Positions 53,190 through 62,516 of a stretch of 64,000 bases of DNA are shown piece by piece. The notes beneath the pieces are model-generated. The model did no database searches, was not told where the DNA came from, and saw nothing but the letters and a program-made list of their open reading frames with translations. The position numbers and the translations under genes are program-made. Each line of letters starts with the position of its first letter. Within the stretch, counting starts at the first letter, position 1. The stretch is from Brevibacillus_H ginsengisoli (GTDB lineage Bacteria; Bacillota; Bacilli; Brevibacillales; Brevibacillaceae): positions 620,001-684,000 of the forward strand of contig NZ_JBNJQR010000002.1 of NCBI RefSeq assembly GCF_050113715.1, written 5' to 3'.

Positions 53190-53461
53190 ATTCATTGACG
53201 AGAACGAGTACGCTAATCCCCTTGTCCCCCAGAGAGTTGGCCTTGTGCTGAAAGCCAACGTTCAAGATTTAGCCGAATATCCTCTCCGAGAAGGAAAGCT
53301 GAAGCTTGTGAAGTAAGCTAACCCGGGATCCCGCCGTTACAAGGGACGCGTATGATGGTACGTAGATGAGTTGCTGAGAGATCAGATGGAATGATCATCT
53401 CGGAACAAGGGTGGTATCGCGAGAGTAAATCTCGTCCCTTAGGGGGCGAGATTTTTTTGTT
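53190..53461 (+). promoter_or_regulatory. T-box leader (isoleucine-type) controlling ileS
   Basis: The T-box core AAGGGTGGTATCGCG lies at 53407-53421, giving TGGT to pair with the tRNA acceptor end. The competing terminator is AAATCTCG / CGAGATTT (53427-53454) with a T run. Stem I begins around GAACGAGTACG, and the specifier codon ATC (53279-53281) sits in GAATATCCTC, which reads isoleucine. Uncharged tRNAIle would stabilise the antiterminator and switch ileS on. Confidence 0.92.
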
Positions 53462-53508
53462 TTTCTTAGGGTCACTCTCTACAAGTTTGGAGTTGAGAAA
53501 GGATGAAA

Positions 53509-56500
53509 ATGATGAGAAAAGTGGATGTGAAAGAAAAAGCAAGGACGCGGGAACTTCGTATCTTACATCACTGGAAACAAAATGATACGTTTCAAAAATC
53601 GATTCAGAATCGGGAAGGCAAGCCGAACTTTGTCTTTTACGAAGGACCTCCTACTGCCAATGGGCAGCCTCACATCGGCCATGTACTTGGACGTGTGATT
53701 AAAGATTTCATCGGCCGTTATAAAACAATGTCCGGCTGCAGAGTCGTCCGCAAAGCCGGTTGGGACACACACGGTCTTCCTGTTGAGCTTGGCGTTGAAA
53801 AACAGTTGGGCATATCAGGTAAACAGGAGATCGAAAATTACGGAGTAGCTAAATTCGTCCAGCAGTGCAAAAACAGCGTGTTTGAATACGAGAAGCAATG
53901 GCGTGAACTTACAGAGGGAATTGCGTATTGGACCGACATGGATCACCCCTACGTCACATTGACCAATGACTATATCGAAAGCGTCTGGCACATCCTGTCC
54001 GAAATCCATAAAAAAGGATTGTTGTATAAAGGCCATCGCGTCAGCCCCTACTGTCCTGACTGCCAAACAACCTTAAGTTCTCATGAAGTAGCCCAAGGAT
54101 ACGAAGACGTGAAAGATTTGAGCGCTACCGTAAAATTCAGAAGCAAAAACTCTCAGGACATCTTTCTCGCATGGACTACCACCCCTTGGACACTCCCTGC
54201 CAATGTGGCATTAGCGATCAACAAAGAGATCGACTACGTGCGAGTAAAACAAAATGATGAAGTCTATGTGGTGGCAAAAAATCTTGTAGAAAAAGCGTTC
54301 AAGGAAAATTACGAAATCCTGTCTACTCACAAAGGCTCGGAGTTTGTTGGAACAGCATATGAGCCGCCGTTTGGTTATTTTCATGTAAACAAGGGACATA
54401 TCGTTGTAGATGCCGAATATGTGAGCGACACAAGCGGTACCGGGATCGTTCATATGGCACCGGCTCACGGGGAAGACGATTATCGCACATGCCGTCAGCA
54501 CGAATTGGATTTCATTCATGTTGTGAACCAGGCTGGGCGGTACACGGATCAAGTTGTCGATTACGCTGGACGCTTCGTCAAAGATTGTGACGTCGATATC
54601 GTTAAGGATTTGTCTCATCGCCATTTATTGTTCTCCAAAGAACGCTATGAACACAGCTATCCTTTTTGCTGGCGTTGCAAGTCTCCCTTACTCTACTATG
54701 CTATGGAAAGCTGGTTCATCAAAACGACGGCAATCAAGGATCAGTTGATCGAAAACAACCGCCAAATCGAATGGTACCCTTCTCATTTACAGGAAGGTCG
54801 TTTCGGCAAATTCCTGGAAGAACTCGTCGATTGGAATATCAGCCGGAATCGATACTGGGGAACTCCGCTTAACATCTGGATTTGTCAGGATTGTGGCGCC
54901 GAGCATGCGCCGGGAAGCTCGAAAGATTTATATGAGAGAACGGTCGAGCCGATTGCTGAAAACCTGGAACTGCATAAACCCTATGTCGATCATGTGAAGC
55001 TGCGATGTTCGTGCAAAGGAACGATGGTAAGAACCCCCGAGGTCATCGATGTATGGTTTGACAGCGGTTCGATGCCATTCGCCCAGTACCATCACCCGTA
55101 TGGCGACGAGAAACAGTTCCAGGAGCAGTATCCGGCTGACATGATTTCCGAAGGCATCGACCAAACAAGAGGCTGGTTCTTCAGCTTGCTTGCAGTATCG
55201 ACTCTGTATAACGGAAAAGCACCTTACAAAGCGGTTATTTCAACCGGACACGTTCTCGATGAAAACGGTCAAAAGATGTCCAAAAGTAAAGGAAATGGCA
55301 TTGACCCTTGGGAAGTTATCGAAGAATTCGGGGCAGACGCGTTCCGCTGGGCCTTGCTTTCAGACAGTGCGCCTTGGAACAGCAAGCGTTTTTCGAAGCG
55401 GATTGTCGCCGAGGCGAAGTTTAAGGTCATTGATACCATTCAGAACACGCATGCGTTTTATACCTTGTATGCCACGATTGATCAATATCAGCATGAGAAA
55501 GGTACAGCGAAAACATCCGTGAACGAACTAGACCGCTGGATCATCTCTAGGTTGAATTCGACCCTGCACTACGTGATCAAAGGTCTTGAAACATACGACT
55601 TCATGAATCCGGCGAAGCATATTGAGACGTTTGTTGACGAACTGAGTAATTGGTACATCCGCCGCTCGCGTGATCGATTCTGGAGCAGTGGAATGACGGA
55701 TGACAAGGTGTCTGCATATCGCACACTCCACGAGGTTCTCTTGACATTGGCTCGAATGATAGCGCCGTATGCTCCGCTCATTGCGGAAGACATCTATCTT
55801 AATCTCAATGGTGGAAATAGCGTTCACCTTACAGATTATCCGACTGTTAACACAGAAGTTATTGATGAGGGACTTGAGCATGACATGGAAACCGCTCGTC
55901 AAATCGTCGAGCTGGCGCGTAATATCCGCAACGAAGCAGGAATCAAGACTCGTCAGCCTCTGTCCGAGCTGATTGTCTCCCTGGACCGCCCTTTCAACTT
56001 GAATAGATTCGCTGACATCATCAAGGATGAGATCAACGTAAAATGTATTCGTATAGAGCAAAGCGAGAGCAGCTTTGTGAACTACCAATTAAAATTGAAC
56101 TTCAAAGTTGCCGGAAAAAAATACGGAAAACTTGTCGGTCCGATTCAGAATGCGTTAAAAGAACTGTCATCTTCTGAAGCAAAACAAGCGGTGGACTCTG
56201 GATCCCTTGAAATTCCCCGATTAGGCGAAGACGTTCGAATTACACTGGATGAATTGCTTGTGGAGAGGGTTGGCAAGGAAGGCTTTGCTTCCGCATCCGG
56301 CTATCAAATGAACGTAGCTCTGAATACGGCAATAACAGAGGAACTGGAACAGGAAGGAATTGTACGGGAAATCGTACGTGTCATTCAGGATACCCGCAAG
56401 AAAATGGATTTGCCGATTGACAAACGGATCATTCTGACACTTGATGTTGATTCTCAGCTGAAAGCAGCACTAGAGCGCTATGCTCACGTTTTGCAGGACA

Positions 56501-56592
56501 GTGTGTTGCTTGCAGAACTTAAGTTTGCTAGTGAACCTGACATGGAATTGGTTTCATTTGGTGAACAGCAATTCCGACTGCGTATTAAGTAG
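53509..56592 (+). CDS. ileS: isoleucyl-tRNA synthetase, type 2 (eukaryote-like)
   Basis: 1027 residues. HIGH is in NGQPHIGHVLGR (about 46-57), the CP1 editing site in GTGIVHMAPAHGEDDY, and KMSKS in GQKMSKSKGN. At over 1000 residues, and lacking the C-terminal zinc finger of the about 920-residue type 1 enzyme, it belongs to the type 2 branch, which is generally insensitive to mupirocin. The ATG at 53509 fits GAAAGG spacing best; 53503 overlaps that site. Bacilli often carry both types, and no type 1 gene is in this window. Confidence 0.92.
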   Translation: MMRKVDVKEKARTRELRILHHWKQNDTFQKSIQNREGKPNFVFYEGPPTANGQPHIGHVLGRVIKDFIGRYKTMSGCRVVRKAGWDTHGLPVELGVEKQLGISGKQEIENYGVAKFVQQCKNSVFEYEKQWRELTEGIAYWTDMDHPYVTLTNDYIESVWHILSEIHKKGLLYKGHRVSPYCPDCQTTLSSHEVAQGYEDVKDLSATVKFRSKNSQDIFLAWTTTPWTLPANVALAINKEIDYVRVKQNDEVYVVAKNLVEKAFKENYEILSTHKGSEFVGTAYEPPFGYFHVNKGHIVVDAEYVSDTSGTGIVHMAPAHGEDDYRTCRQHELDFIHVVNQAGRYTDQVVDYAGRFVKDCDVDIVKDLSHRHLLFSKERYEHSYPFCWRCKSPLLYYAMESWFIKTTAIKDQLIENNRQIEWYPSHLQEGRFGKFLEELVDWNISRNRYWGTPLNIWICQDCGAEHAPGSSKDLYERTVEPIAENLELHKPYVDHVKLRCSCKGTMVRTPEVIDVWFDSGSMPFAQYHHPYGDEKQFQEQYPADMISEGIDQTRGWFFSLLAVSTLYNGKAPYKAVISTGHVLDENGQKMSKSKGNGIDPWEVIEEFGADAFRWALLSDSAPWNSKRFSKRIVAEAKFKVIDTIQNTHAFYTLYATIDQYQHEKGTAKTSVNELDRWIISRLNSTLHYVIKGLETYDFMNPAKHIETFVDELSNWYIRRSRDRFWSSGMTDDKVSAYRTLHEVLLTLARMIAPYAPLIAEDIYLNLNGGNSVHLTDYPTVNTEVIDEGLEHDMETARQIVELARNIRNEAGIKTRQPLSELIVSLDRPFNLNRFADIIKDEINVKCIRIEQSESSFVNYQLKLNFKVAGKKYGKLVGPIQNALKELSSSEAKQAVDSGSLEIPRLGEDVRITLDELLVERVGKEGFASASGYQMNVALNTAITEELEQEGIVREIVRVIQDTRKKMDLPIDKRIILTLDVDSQLKAALERYAHVLQDSVLLAELKFASEPDMELVSFGEQQFRLRIK

Positions 56593-56597
56593 AAAGA

Positions 56598-56645
56598 AGC
56601 CAGTCTACACGAGCTATTCGTCTTGTGTAGCTGGCTCTTTCTTTA
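56598..56645 (+). terminator. terminator of ileS
   Basis: AGCCAGTCTACAC pairs with the GTGTAGCTGGCT arm around a 14-nt loop, followed by CTTTCTTT. Confidence 0.85.
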
Positions 56646-56661
56646 TTTGGAGAATAGAGGT

Positions 56662-57249
56662 CTAATGTTTATGTATCAGAAGTAAGCCTTGATCGAGTGG
56701 TAGCTCCAAGACATCGAACCCTTCCTCCTGCTTTACGTGCGCGAGAAAATCTCCAAACTCAGAAGCATGGGACAATAGGTTATCCGCGATGACGATCCCT
56801 CCTCGCTCAAGTACCCGCTTCAAATCGGCCCACCAGCCTAGATACTCGGTTCGTTCCGAATCCAGAAAGATCAAGGGATAGGATTCGCTAACTGCCTCCT
56901 GAAGGTATTCCCCTGCATCTCTTTGATGTAGGTTAATCCAATCGGCTAGTCCGCTTTTTTCGAAGTTCTCGGCGGCCATGTCAGCTTTGGACTGACTTAA
57001 TTCGACCGTCTCGACCTTTGTTCCAATTGATCGGGCTGCTTCTGCCAACCAAATTGTCGAGTAACCGTTCGATGTACCAATTTCAAGCACTTTCTTTGGG
57101 CGTCTCCATTTGATAAGAAAAGCAAGGTATTCCCCTGTCTTGGGCACCACGTTTCTCATCCGATCTTCTCTATTGGACGTCTGACTATCAAATTCTATTC
57201 CGAACGTCTCCAGTTCACGCAACACTTGAGCTACTCTTGGATCCACCAC
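56662..57249 (-). CDS. SAM-dependent O-methyltransferase (caffeoyl-CoA OMT-like family)
   Basis: 195 residues. Motif I VLEIGTSNGYSTIWLA (about 54-69) and the post-I strand VETVELS fit class I methyltransferases. Asp in LIFLDSERTEYLGWW marks the metal-binding region of O-methyltransferases; the usual DAD/DK motif is altered (LDSE). The start is a GTG (57249), with a second GTG one codon later at better spacing from AGGGGG. Single gene. Confidence 0.85.
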   Translation of the reverse strand: MVDPRVAQVLRELETFGIEFDSQTSNREDRMRNVVPKTGEYLAFLIKWRRPKKVLEIGTSNGYSTIWLAEAARSIGTKVETVELSQSKADMAAENFEKSGLADWINLHQRDAGEYLQEAVSESYPLIFLDSERTEYLGWWADLKRVLERGGIVIADNLLSHASEFGDFLAHVKQEEGFDVLELPLDQGLLLIHKH

Positions 57250-57396
57250 AAGGCCCCCTTACGAAATAACTCCCCCATAACAGCGCAAACAAGGGAGTAC
57301 ATGATTCATACTAACGGTATTTTTTTCAGTATACGGAAATGTTCTGCAAATTGTAAAGTTTAGGAAATCACAGATCAAAACAAACGTCATGACACC

Positions 57397-58227
57397 TTAA
57401 TCATATCCTCCTCTTGATTCCGGAAGTTTTTTAAATTGTTCCTTTTTTTCCACGATACGCCTGATTAACTGAACGATACGAGTTAAGTCCTGCGCATCCT
57501 TTGTTAATCCACAATTTTCTTCTGACCAGGTATACGTTTGAAATCGTCCGTTAAATTGTACACTTAGCTCATAGCTGTTAAAAGGAATTTGACGGCAGTA
57601 AGTATTGGAATTCAACTCTTTTTTTAAAAAAATATCTGCCTTTTTTATTTCGTTATATATTTCAATTAATTCATCGTTTTTAAATGTAAAATTGTGTATG
57701 GTGATAACCCCATCTTTAATTAAATCTTTCGTTAGGGAATCAGAGAATGTATTGATCTCATTCTTTGCTTCAACACCAAATTTTACTTTGAAATGAAAGT
57801 CTTTTGGTACAACAACGGATGGATCATTTGCTTGTTCCATTGGTAACCAAATTTCTGATCTTTCCCCTGTACAGCCTGTTAACATGTATTCTAATCCTAC
57901 CGTTGAAGATCTTTTTTCGAGCTCCTTGCACACGAAAGTTTTCCTTCCTCTATTGCTTGGGCCGAACTTATCCTTGGAATCATCTAGGATGTACTCAAGA
58001 CTTTTGCCAGTATACGTCACTTCATGTGTAATAGGGTCACCTTCCGTAGTATAATCCGTTTTTTTCAATTGAACAGGCATACCGGATTCTACCTTTTGAA
58101 CAAAAGACTTATAGCTATCCACACTCTGAATGTCGCTATTCGGTTGCATAACTGTACCCTTCTCCTCAGTGTTACCACAACCCAAAAGAAAACAACACAA
58201 AATGAAAATTAAGCAGGCTTTTCCCAT
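57397..58227 (-). CDS. lipoprotein of unknown function
   Basis: 276 residues starting MGKACLIFILCC with lipobox LLGC, so it is anchored outside the membrane. The mature part has a beta-rich region with four cysteines (VCKEL, TGCTG, TYCRQ, ENCGL) that could form two disulfides, and a Lys/Glu-rich C-terminus. I do not recognise the fold. The ATG at 58227 has GGGGGG 8 nt upstream; the long frame from 58347 is an artefact. Confidence 0.7.
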   Translation of the reverse strand: MGKACLIFILCCFLLGCGNTEEKGTVMQPNSDIQSVDSYKSFVQKVESGMPVQLKKTDYTTEGDPITHEVTYTGKSLEYILDDSKDKFGPSNRGRKTFVCKELEKRSSTVGLEYMLTGCTGERSEIWLPMEQANDPSVVVPKDFHFKVKFGVEAKNEINTFSDSLTKDLIKDGVITIHNFTFKNDELIEIYNEIKKADIFLKKELNSNTYCRQIPFNSYELSVQFNGRFQTYTWSEENCGLTKDAQDLTRIVQLIRRIVEKKEQFKKLPESRGGYD

Positions 58228-58297
58228 TTCCATTTCCCCCCAGATCAACCTCATTATTTGGACGATGAACGATATAAAAAGTTCCAACCGAAAAACA

Positions 58298-58328
58298 CAA
58301 AAAAGAGCACCCACTAAGAGCGCTCTTG
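58298..58328 (-). terminator. terminator after the 58340-58546 gene
   Basis: AAGAGC...GCTCTT arms followed by TTTTTTG on the minus strand. Confidence 0.75.
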
Positions 58329-58339
58329 GCATTCCTTCC

Positions 58340-58546
58340 TTATTCAATCGTATTTTCGTGAAATTTGCTTAGAGGATCCGTTTCTCTTATTTCATTTGGC
58401 TCCCCAAAACTTACCGGTTTGGTTACTTCAACAACCGGAAAAGTACTTTCTGAGTTCGTTAGATCTTGAATCGGACTCATTTCATCCGGATTTCCCATAT
58501 CGCGCATGGCAGTTGGGAATAGATTTTCGTTATTTTTTTCATCCAT
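58340..58546 (-). CDS. small acidic hypothetical protein
   Basis: 68 residues, acidic and rich in Asn, Glu and Pro, with no hydrophobic helix; probably unfolded alone. GAGGTG lies 8 nt before the ATG. It has its own terminator, so expression is separate from the lipoprotein gene. No family recognised. Confidence 0.6.
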   Translation of the reverse strand: MDEKNNENLFPTAMRDMGNPDEMSPIQDLTNSESTFPVVEVTKPVSFGEPNEIRETDPLSKFHENTIE

Positions 58547-58616
58547 TTTGACTGCACCTCTGTTTAGCTGTTGTCTACATTCCTAGAAGTAGGTTGACCT
58601 TGGCAAGTCAATTTAT

Positions 58617-58991
58617 TCACACCTGCCCACGCTCTTGTAATATCGCGTATTCTCGATCGCTAAACACACGGGATCGCGTAAGGAAACGGACGCCTTCCGG
58701 GCCTTCTACCGAAAACATGCCACCTCTGCCTGGGACCACATCAATGATGAGCTGTGTATGTTTCCAATACTCATACTGTGCTTTGCTCATATAGAATGGA
58801 CACTGACCGATTGAACCTAGCAAGACATCATGCTCACCGACCAGAAATTCCCCTTCTGGATAGCACATGGGCGAGCTTCCATCACAGCAACCACCCGATT
58901 GATGGAACAAAAGAGGGCCATATTTTTCTTTCAGACGATCAATAAGCTGGAGTGCTTTCTGGGTGGCTAAAACCTTCTGAACCTCTGACAT
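58617..58991 (-). CDS. DUF779 protein, aldehyde-dehydrogenase partner
   Basis: 124 residues with the DUF779 core FHQSGGCCDGSSPMCYPEGEF and the late motif GRGGMFSVEGPEGVRFLTRSRVF. These proteins are nearly always encoded beside an ExaC/AcoD-type aldehyde dehydrogenase, and here it lies 25 bp downstream of one. The cysteines suggest metal or cluster binding. The role is not established; it may be a maturation or accessory factor. Confidence 0.9.
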   Translation of the reverse strand: MSEVQKVLATQKALQLIDRLKEKYGPLLFHQSGGCCDGSSPMCYPEGEFLVGEHDVLLGSIGQCPFYMSKAQYEYWKHTQLIIDVVPGRGGMFSVEGPEGVRFLTRSRVFSDREYAILQERGQV

Positions 58992-59016
58992 GAAGCCCCT
59001 CCCTCTTCTTTTTTAC

Positions 59017-60537
59017 TTAAAAGAAACCAAGCGCATCCTCGCTGTAGCTGACTAAGAGGTTTTTGGTTTGTTGGTAGTGGGAAAGCATCATTTTGTGTGT
59101 TTCACGTCCAATGCCAGATACCTTGTATCCTCCGAACGCCGCATGCGCCGGATAGGCGTGATAACAGTTCGTCCAGACACGGCCAGCCTGAATTTCCCGA
59201 CCGAATCGGTAGGCGGTATTCGTATCGCGAGTCCAAACACCCGCACCCAGTCCGTAAAGGGTATCATTGGCGAGTTCAAGTGCTTCCGCTTGATCTTTGA
59301 AGGTAGTGACGGAGACAACCGGACCAAAAATCTCTTCCTGGAAGACTCGCATGTTGTTCGTTCCCTTAAAGACCGTCGGCTTGATGTAATATCCACCAGC
59401 GAGATCGCCTTCAAGCTCGTTGCGTTCTCCTCCGATCAGACACTGCGCACCTTCCTGACGACCGATATCAAAATAGGAGAGGATTTTTTCAACCTGTTCT
59501 TGTGAAGCTTGGGCGCCAATCATGGTACTCATATCAAGCGGATTGCCTTGATTGATCTGGGCGACTCTAGCAATCGCGCGTTCCATGAATTGGTCATAAA
59601 TCGATTCCTGAATTAAGGCGCGAGATGGGCACGTGCAGACTTCTCCTTGATTCAAAGCGAACATGACGAAGCCTTCCACCGCTTTATTAAAGAACGCATC
59701 ATCTTGCTTACATACATCTTCCAAGAAGATATTCGGAGACTTGCCGCCTAGCTCCAAGGTAACCGGAATAATATTTTGCGAGGCGTATTGCATGATGAGT
59801 CGTCCAGTGGTTGTTTCGCCGGTGAACGCAATCTTGGCAATTCGGTTACTGGAGGCAAGTGGCTTTCCTGCTTCCAAACCGAAACCGTTTACAATATTCA
59901 GAACCCCAGCTGGCAAAAGGTCAGCGATCAGCTCTGTAAGTACCAGGATGGATACGGGAGTTTGTTCCGCTGGCTTCAATACTACGCAGTTGCCAGCAGC
60001 CAATGCGGGAGCTAGCTTCCATGTGGCCATGAGGATCGGGAAGTTCCACGGAATGATTTGGCCAACTACTCCAAGTGGTTCTTGGAAGTGATACGCAACG
60101 GTGTGCTCATCAATCTGACTAAGCGTACCTTCTTGCGCGCGGATACATCCGGCAAAATAACGGAAATGATCAATTGCAAGCGCAATATCCGCCGCCATGG
60201 TTTCACGTACCGGCTTTCCGTTCTCCCATGTTTCGGTAACCGCCAGTAATTCCTTATTCTCTTCCATCCGATCTGCAATTCGATTTAATATCAAGGAACG
60301 CTCCCCAACTGATGTGCGTCCCCAGTGATCCTTGGCAGCATGTGCTGCGTCCAAAGCGAGTTCGATATCATCAGCAGTCGACCGGGCCACTTCACAAAAT
60401 ACCTGCCCTGTCACTGGGGTCACGTTGTCGAAGTATTCACCTTTAACTGGCTGCGTCCACTTTCCACCAATAAAGTTGTCATAACGTTTCTTAAAGGTAA
60501 TAAGTGATCCCGCTTGTCCCGGTTGAGCATAAATCAT
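59017..60537 (-). CDS. aldehyde dehydrogenase (ExaC/AcoD/AldB type)
   Basis: 506 residues. NAD-binding FTGETTTG with the general base in LELGGKSPNIF, and the catalytic Cys in NQGEVCTCPSR (about 300). The C-terminus WTNCYHAYPAHAAFGGYKVSGIGRE is that of acetaldehyde and related aldehyde dehydrogenases. It would oxidise aldehydes to acids using NAD+. With DUF779 downstream it forms a two-gene unit. Whether it takes 4-aminobutanal from the PatA step is open. GGGAGG lies 10 nt before the start. Confidence 0.93.
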   Translation of the reverse strand: MIYAQPGQAGSLITFKKRYDNFIGGKWTQPVKGEYFDNVTPVTGQVFCEVARSTADDIELALDAAHAAKDHWGRTSVGERSLILNRIADRMEENKELLAVTETWENGKPVRETMAADIALAIDHFRYFAGCIRAQEGTLSQIDEHTVAYHFQEPLGVVGQIIPWNFPILMATWKLAPALAAGNCVVLKPAEQTPVSILVLTELIADLLPAGVLNIVNGFGLEAGKPLASSNRIAKIAFTGETTTGRLIMQYASQNIIPVTLELGGKSPNIFLEDVCKQDDAFFNKAVEGFVMFALNQGEVCTCPSRALIQESIYDQFMERAIARVAQINQGNPLDMSTMIGAQASQEQVEKILSYFDIGRQEGAQCLIGGERNELEGDLAGGYYIKPTVFKGTNNMRVFQEEIFGPVVSVTTFKDQAEALELANDTLYGLGAGVWTRDTNTAYRFGREIQAGRVWTNCYHAYPAHAAFGGYKVSGIGRETHKMMLSHYQQTKNLLVSYSEDALGFF

Positions 60538-60631
60538 ATAGATATGACCTCCCTTTGAACCTTAATGGTACAGCTAGTAGATCATATTATGAATAAATTA
60601 AAAAAAGACCTAACAGCACGAAATGACAACC

Positions 60632-60643
60632 TAGAATATTCTA
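60632..60643. promoter_or_regulatory. 12-bp perfect palindrome in the ALDH leader
   Basis: TAGAATATTCTA is a complete palindrome about 25 bp downstream of the predicted -10 of the aldehyde dehydrogenase gene, a place where a repressor could block it. Confidence 0.45.
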
Positions 60644-60667
60644 ACTAAGTCACTTATACTCGAACTC

Positions 60668-60696
60668 ATTAACCATAGAAAACAAAGATATGTCAA
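60668..60696 (-). promoter_or_regulatory. promoter of the aldehyde dehydrogenase-DUF779 operon
   Basis: On the minus strand TTGACA (60691-60696), a 17-bp spacer and GTTAAT (60668-60673). The predicted leader is about 125 nt. Confidence 0.55.
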
Positions 60697-60889
60697 AAAG
60701 GGCATTTACCATCTGAATATTGTAAATATCTATCATAAACGGTTAAAGAACTGGATAGACAGGTTCAGTAAGCCCCTTTAAAAATTAGATAACTGGCAAC
60801 AAGTGCCGCTTTCAATAAATTGACAGGCTACCATATCGCCTTGGACTACTGTTCCTCTTCAATCCACGCCCTTCTGTCCTCTTTAAAAT

Positions 60890-60927
60890 AAACAAAACTG
60901 ACCATTTATGTATGGTCAGTTTTGTTT
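60890..60927 (+). terminator. orphan 16-bp hairpin, terminator-like, upstream of the thioredoxin-like gene
   Basis: The arms 60890-60905 and 60912-60927 pair perfectly (core ACTGACCAT / ATGGTCAGT) around TTATGT. One arm ends in TTTTGTTTTAT, so it resembles an intrinsic terminator on either strand. No gene ends before it on the plus strand. It could end a small RNA or act as a leader attenuator. The rest of 60697-60889 shows nothing I can name. Confidence 0.6.
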
Positions 60928-60972
60928 TATATTCACCTTATTCAAACTACTATGAAAAGGATGAGTGACAAA

Positions 60973-61581
60973 ATGGAACAACGATTAAACCTAAAACACA
61001 AAATCGGTCAAGGTATACCTACTGGGCAGTTTATGGCTGGCGTGCAAACTCGAGTGATGGAGCTCAGTAATATCCCGGATACTAAAGAGTTATTAATCAA
61101 AAATTATGAAAATTTTACATGGACACATGAAAATGACCGGCGCTTCTTCGATGCCTTAAGTAAACGCTCCGGCCTACACTGTATGATTCTGTGTACGGAT
61201 TGGTGCCCAGACGTCATTTGGAATGTACCCGTTCTGTTTCGAGTAATGGAGCAAAGCGGCATTCCGACGGAAGTCTTGCTAATGGAGGAGCATTTGGACA
61301 CGATGGATCTCTTTCTAACAGACGGAGGCCGAGCGCAGCCGATTGCGGTTTTCTTAACAACATCCGGGGATGTTCTAGGCAGATGGGGCGCGCGTCCTGC
61401 CTATATCCAAGCCGTGATGGACCGGTTCAAGAGCAATCATCCGGATAAACAACATCCCGACTACGAGAAGAACATCAAACAAGTATATCGGGAGATCGGT
61501 GAACGCTATCATGCCGGCAAAGAATATCAGAACGTCATGGTTCAAGAACTAAGAGAACTGTTTACTGCTTTTGAATTATAG
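60973..61581 (+). CDS. thioredoxin-fold protein with CTDWCPD motif
   Basis: About 202 residues. The segment MILCTDWCPDVIWNVPVLFRVME matches a thioredoxin-like family where an aspartate-tryptophan-cysteine pattern replaces CxxC; here Cys-Thr-Asp-Trp-Cys spaces the two cysteines by three. A strand and helix follow in QPIAVFLTTSGDVLGRWG. The start is uncertain: ATGs at 60952, 60961 and 60973 compete. There is no signal peptide, so it is probably cytoplasmic. It lies right after the orphan hairpin. Confidence 0.75.
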   Translation: MEQRLNLKHKIGQGIPTGQFMAGVQTRVMELSNIPDTKELLIKNYENFTWTHENDRRFFDALSKRSGLHCMILCTDWCPDVIWNVPVLFRVMEQSGIPTEVLLMEEHLDTMDLFLTDGGRAQPIAVFLTTSGDVLGRWGARPAYIQAVMDRFKSNHPDKQHPDYEKNIKQVYREIGERYHAGKEYQNVMVQELRELFTAFEL

Positions 61582-61608
61582 AGTTGCTCTCAGAAAGTAG
61601 GAATGGAT

Positions 61609-62511
61609 ATGTCCCGCTCGCTTTTTCTTGTTTTATTATTGCTCAGTCTCATTTGGGCTGGTTCATATTCGTTCATCAAAGTGCTGGTTCAGGATTTTGG
61701 CCCATGGACCATCGTATTTTTGCGATCCGCTCTTGGGTTGGTCGTCATCACGACGGTAATGATTGTGATGAAGAAGCCGTTTCAGTTCAAGAATATGCCC
61801 TGGATTTCAGTGGGCATTATGGCGTTAATTAATACATGCATACCATGGGCAATCATTGGTTTCTGCGAAATGCGATTAGATAGCAGCATGGCATCCATAT
61901 TAAATGCAACAACCCCGCTCTGGTCGCTTATATTAGGAGTTACTTTTTGGGGGGCGGTTACCCATCGATTGCAATGGATTGGAATGGTCACTGCTATCAT
62001 TGGCTTAGTTGTTCTGCTTAGCCGTAACCTCACTTCGATGGATTCTTTCGATAGCTTGGGATTTATTGGAATGATTGCGGCATCATTCTTCTATGGACTA
62101 GGATCTCAATTGTCAAAACGTCTCCTAAATACCCTTTCCACCTACCAAGTCACTTTCGGCACATTGTTCTTCTCCATGTTAGGCAGCGGCAGCATCGCTT
62201 TCTCGATGGAGACCATCCCATACTCACAGCTTATCGTGCCGTTAAATATGTCTGTACTTGTTGGCTTAGGCATCTTCGGCTCCGGGTTTGCCTACATGCT
62301 CTTCTATTGGATCGTTCAAAAAGGAGGCCCCACAATCGCAACGATGGTCACCTATCTTTTGCCAGTATTCTCATTTGTTTGGGGTTACACATTGTTAGGC
62401 GAAAAATTACACTGGAGCATGATTGTCGGACTTGTCCTCATTCTTACTGGCGTATTCCTCGCTGGCAGAAAAAAAGGCATAAAACCAGTCGAAAAAGCTA
62501 CCGCTGCTTGA
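61609..62511 (+). CDS. EamA-family (DMT) transporter
   Basis: 300 residues with ten helices in two EamA halves; LIWAGSYSFIKVLVQDFGPWTIVFLRS is a typical opening. The start at 61609 has AGGA 6 nt upstream. It lies 27 bp after the thioredoxin-like gene, so they may be one unit, and it converges with the MocR gene with only five bases between stops. Confidence 0.87.
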   Translation: MSRSLFLVLLLLSLIWAGSYSFIKVLVQDFGPWTIVFLRSALGLVVITTVMIVMKKPFQFKNMPWISVGIMALINTCIPWAIIGFCEMRLDSSMASILNATTPLWSLILGVTFWGAVTHRLQWIGMVTAIIGLVVLLSRNLTSMDSFDSLGFIGMIAASFFYGLGSQLSKRLLNTLSTYQVTFGTLFFSMLGSGSIAFSMETIPYSQLIVPLNMSVLVGLGIFGSGFAYMLFYWIVQKGGPTIATMVTYLLPVFSFVWGYTLLGEKLHWSMIVGLVLILTGVFLAGRKKGIKPVEKATAA

Positions 62512-62516
62512 TAATA

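Noticed and set aside
59663..60091. 142-codon plus-strand frame inside the aldehyde dehydrogenase gene
   Set aside because: Antisense shadow of a conserved enzyme.
60794..60811. GGCAC...TTGCC on the minus strand upstream of the aldehyde dehydrogenase
   Set aside because: GG and GC are 8 bp apart instead of 10, and a good sigma-A promoter is present nearer the gene.
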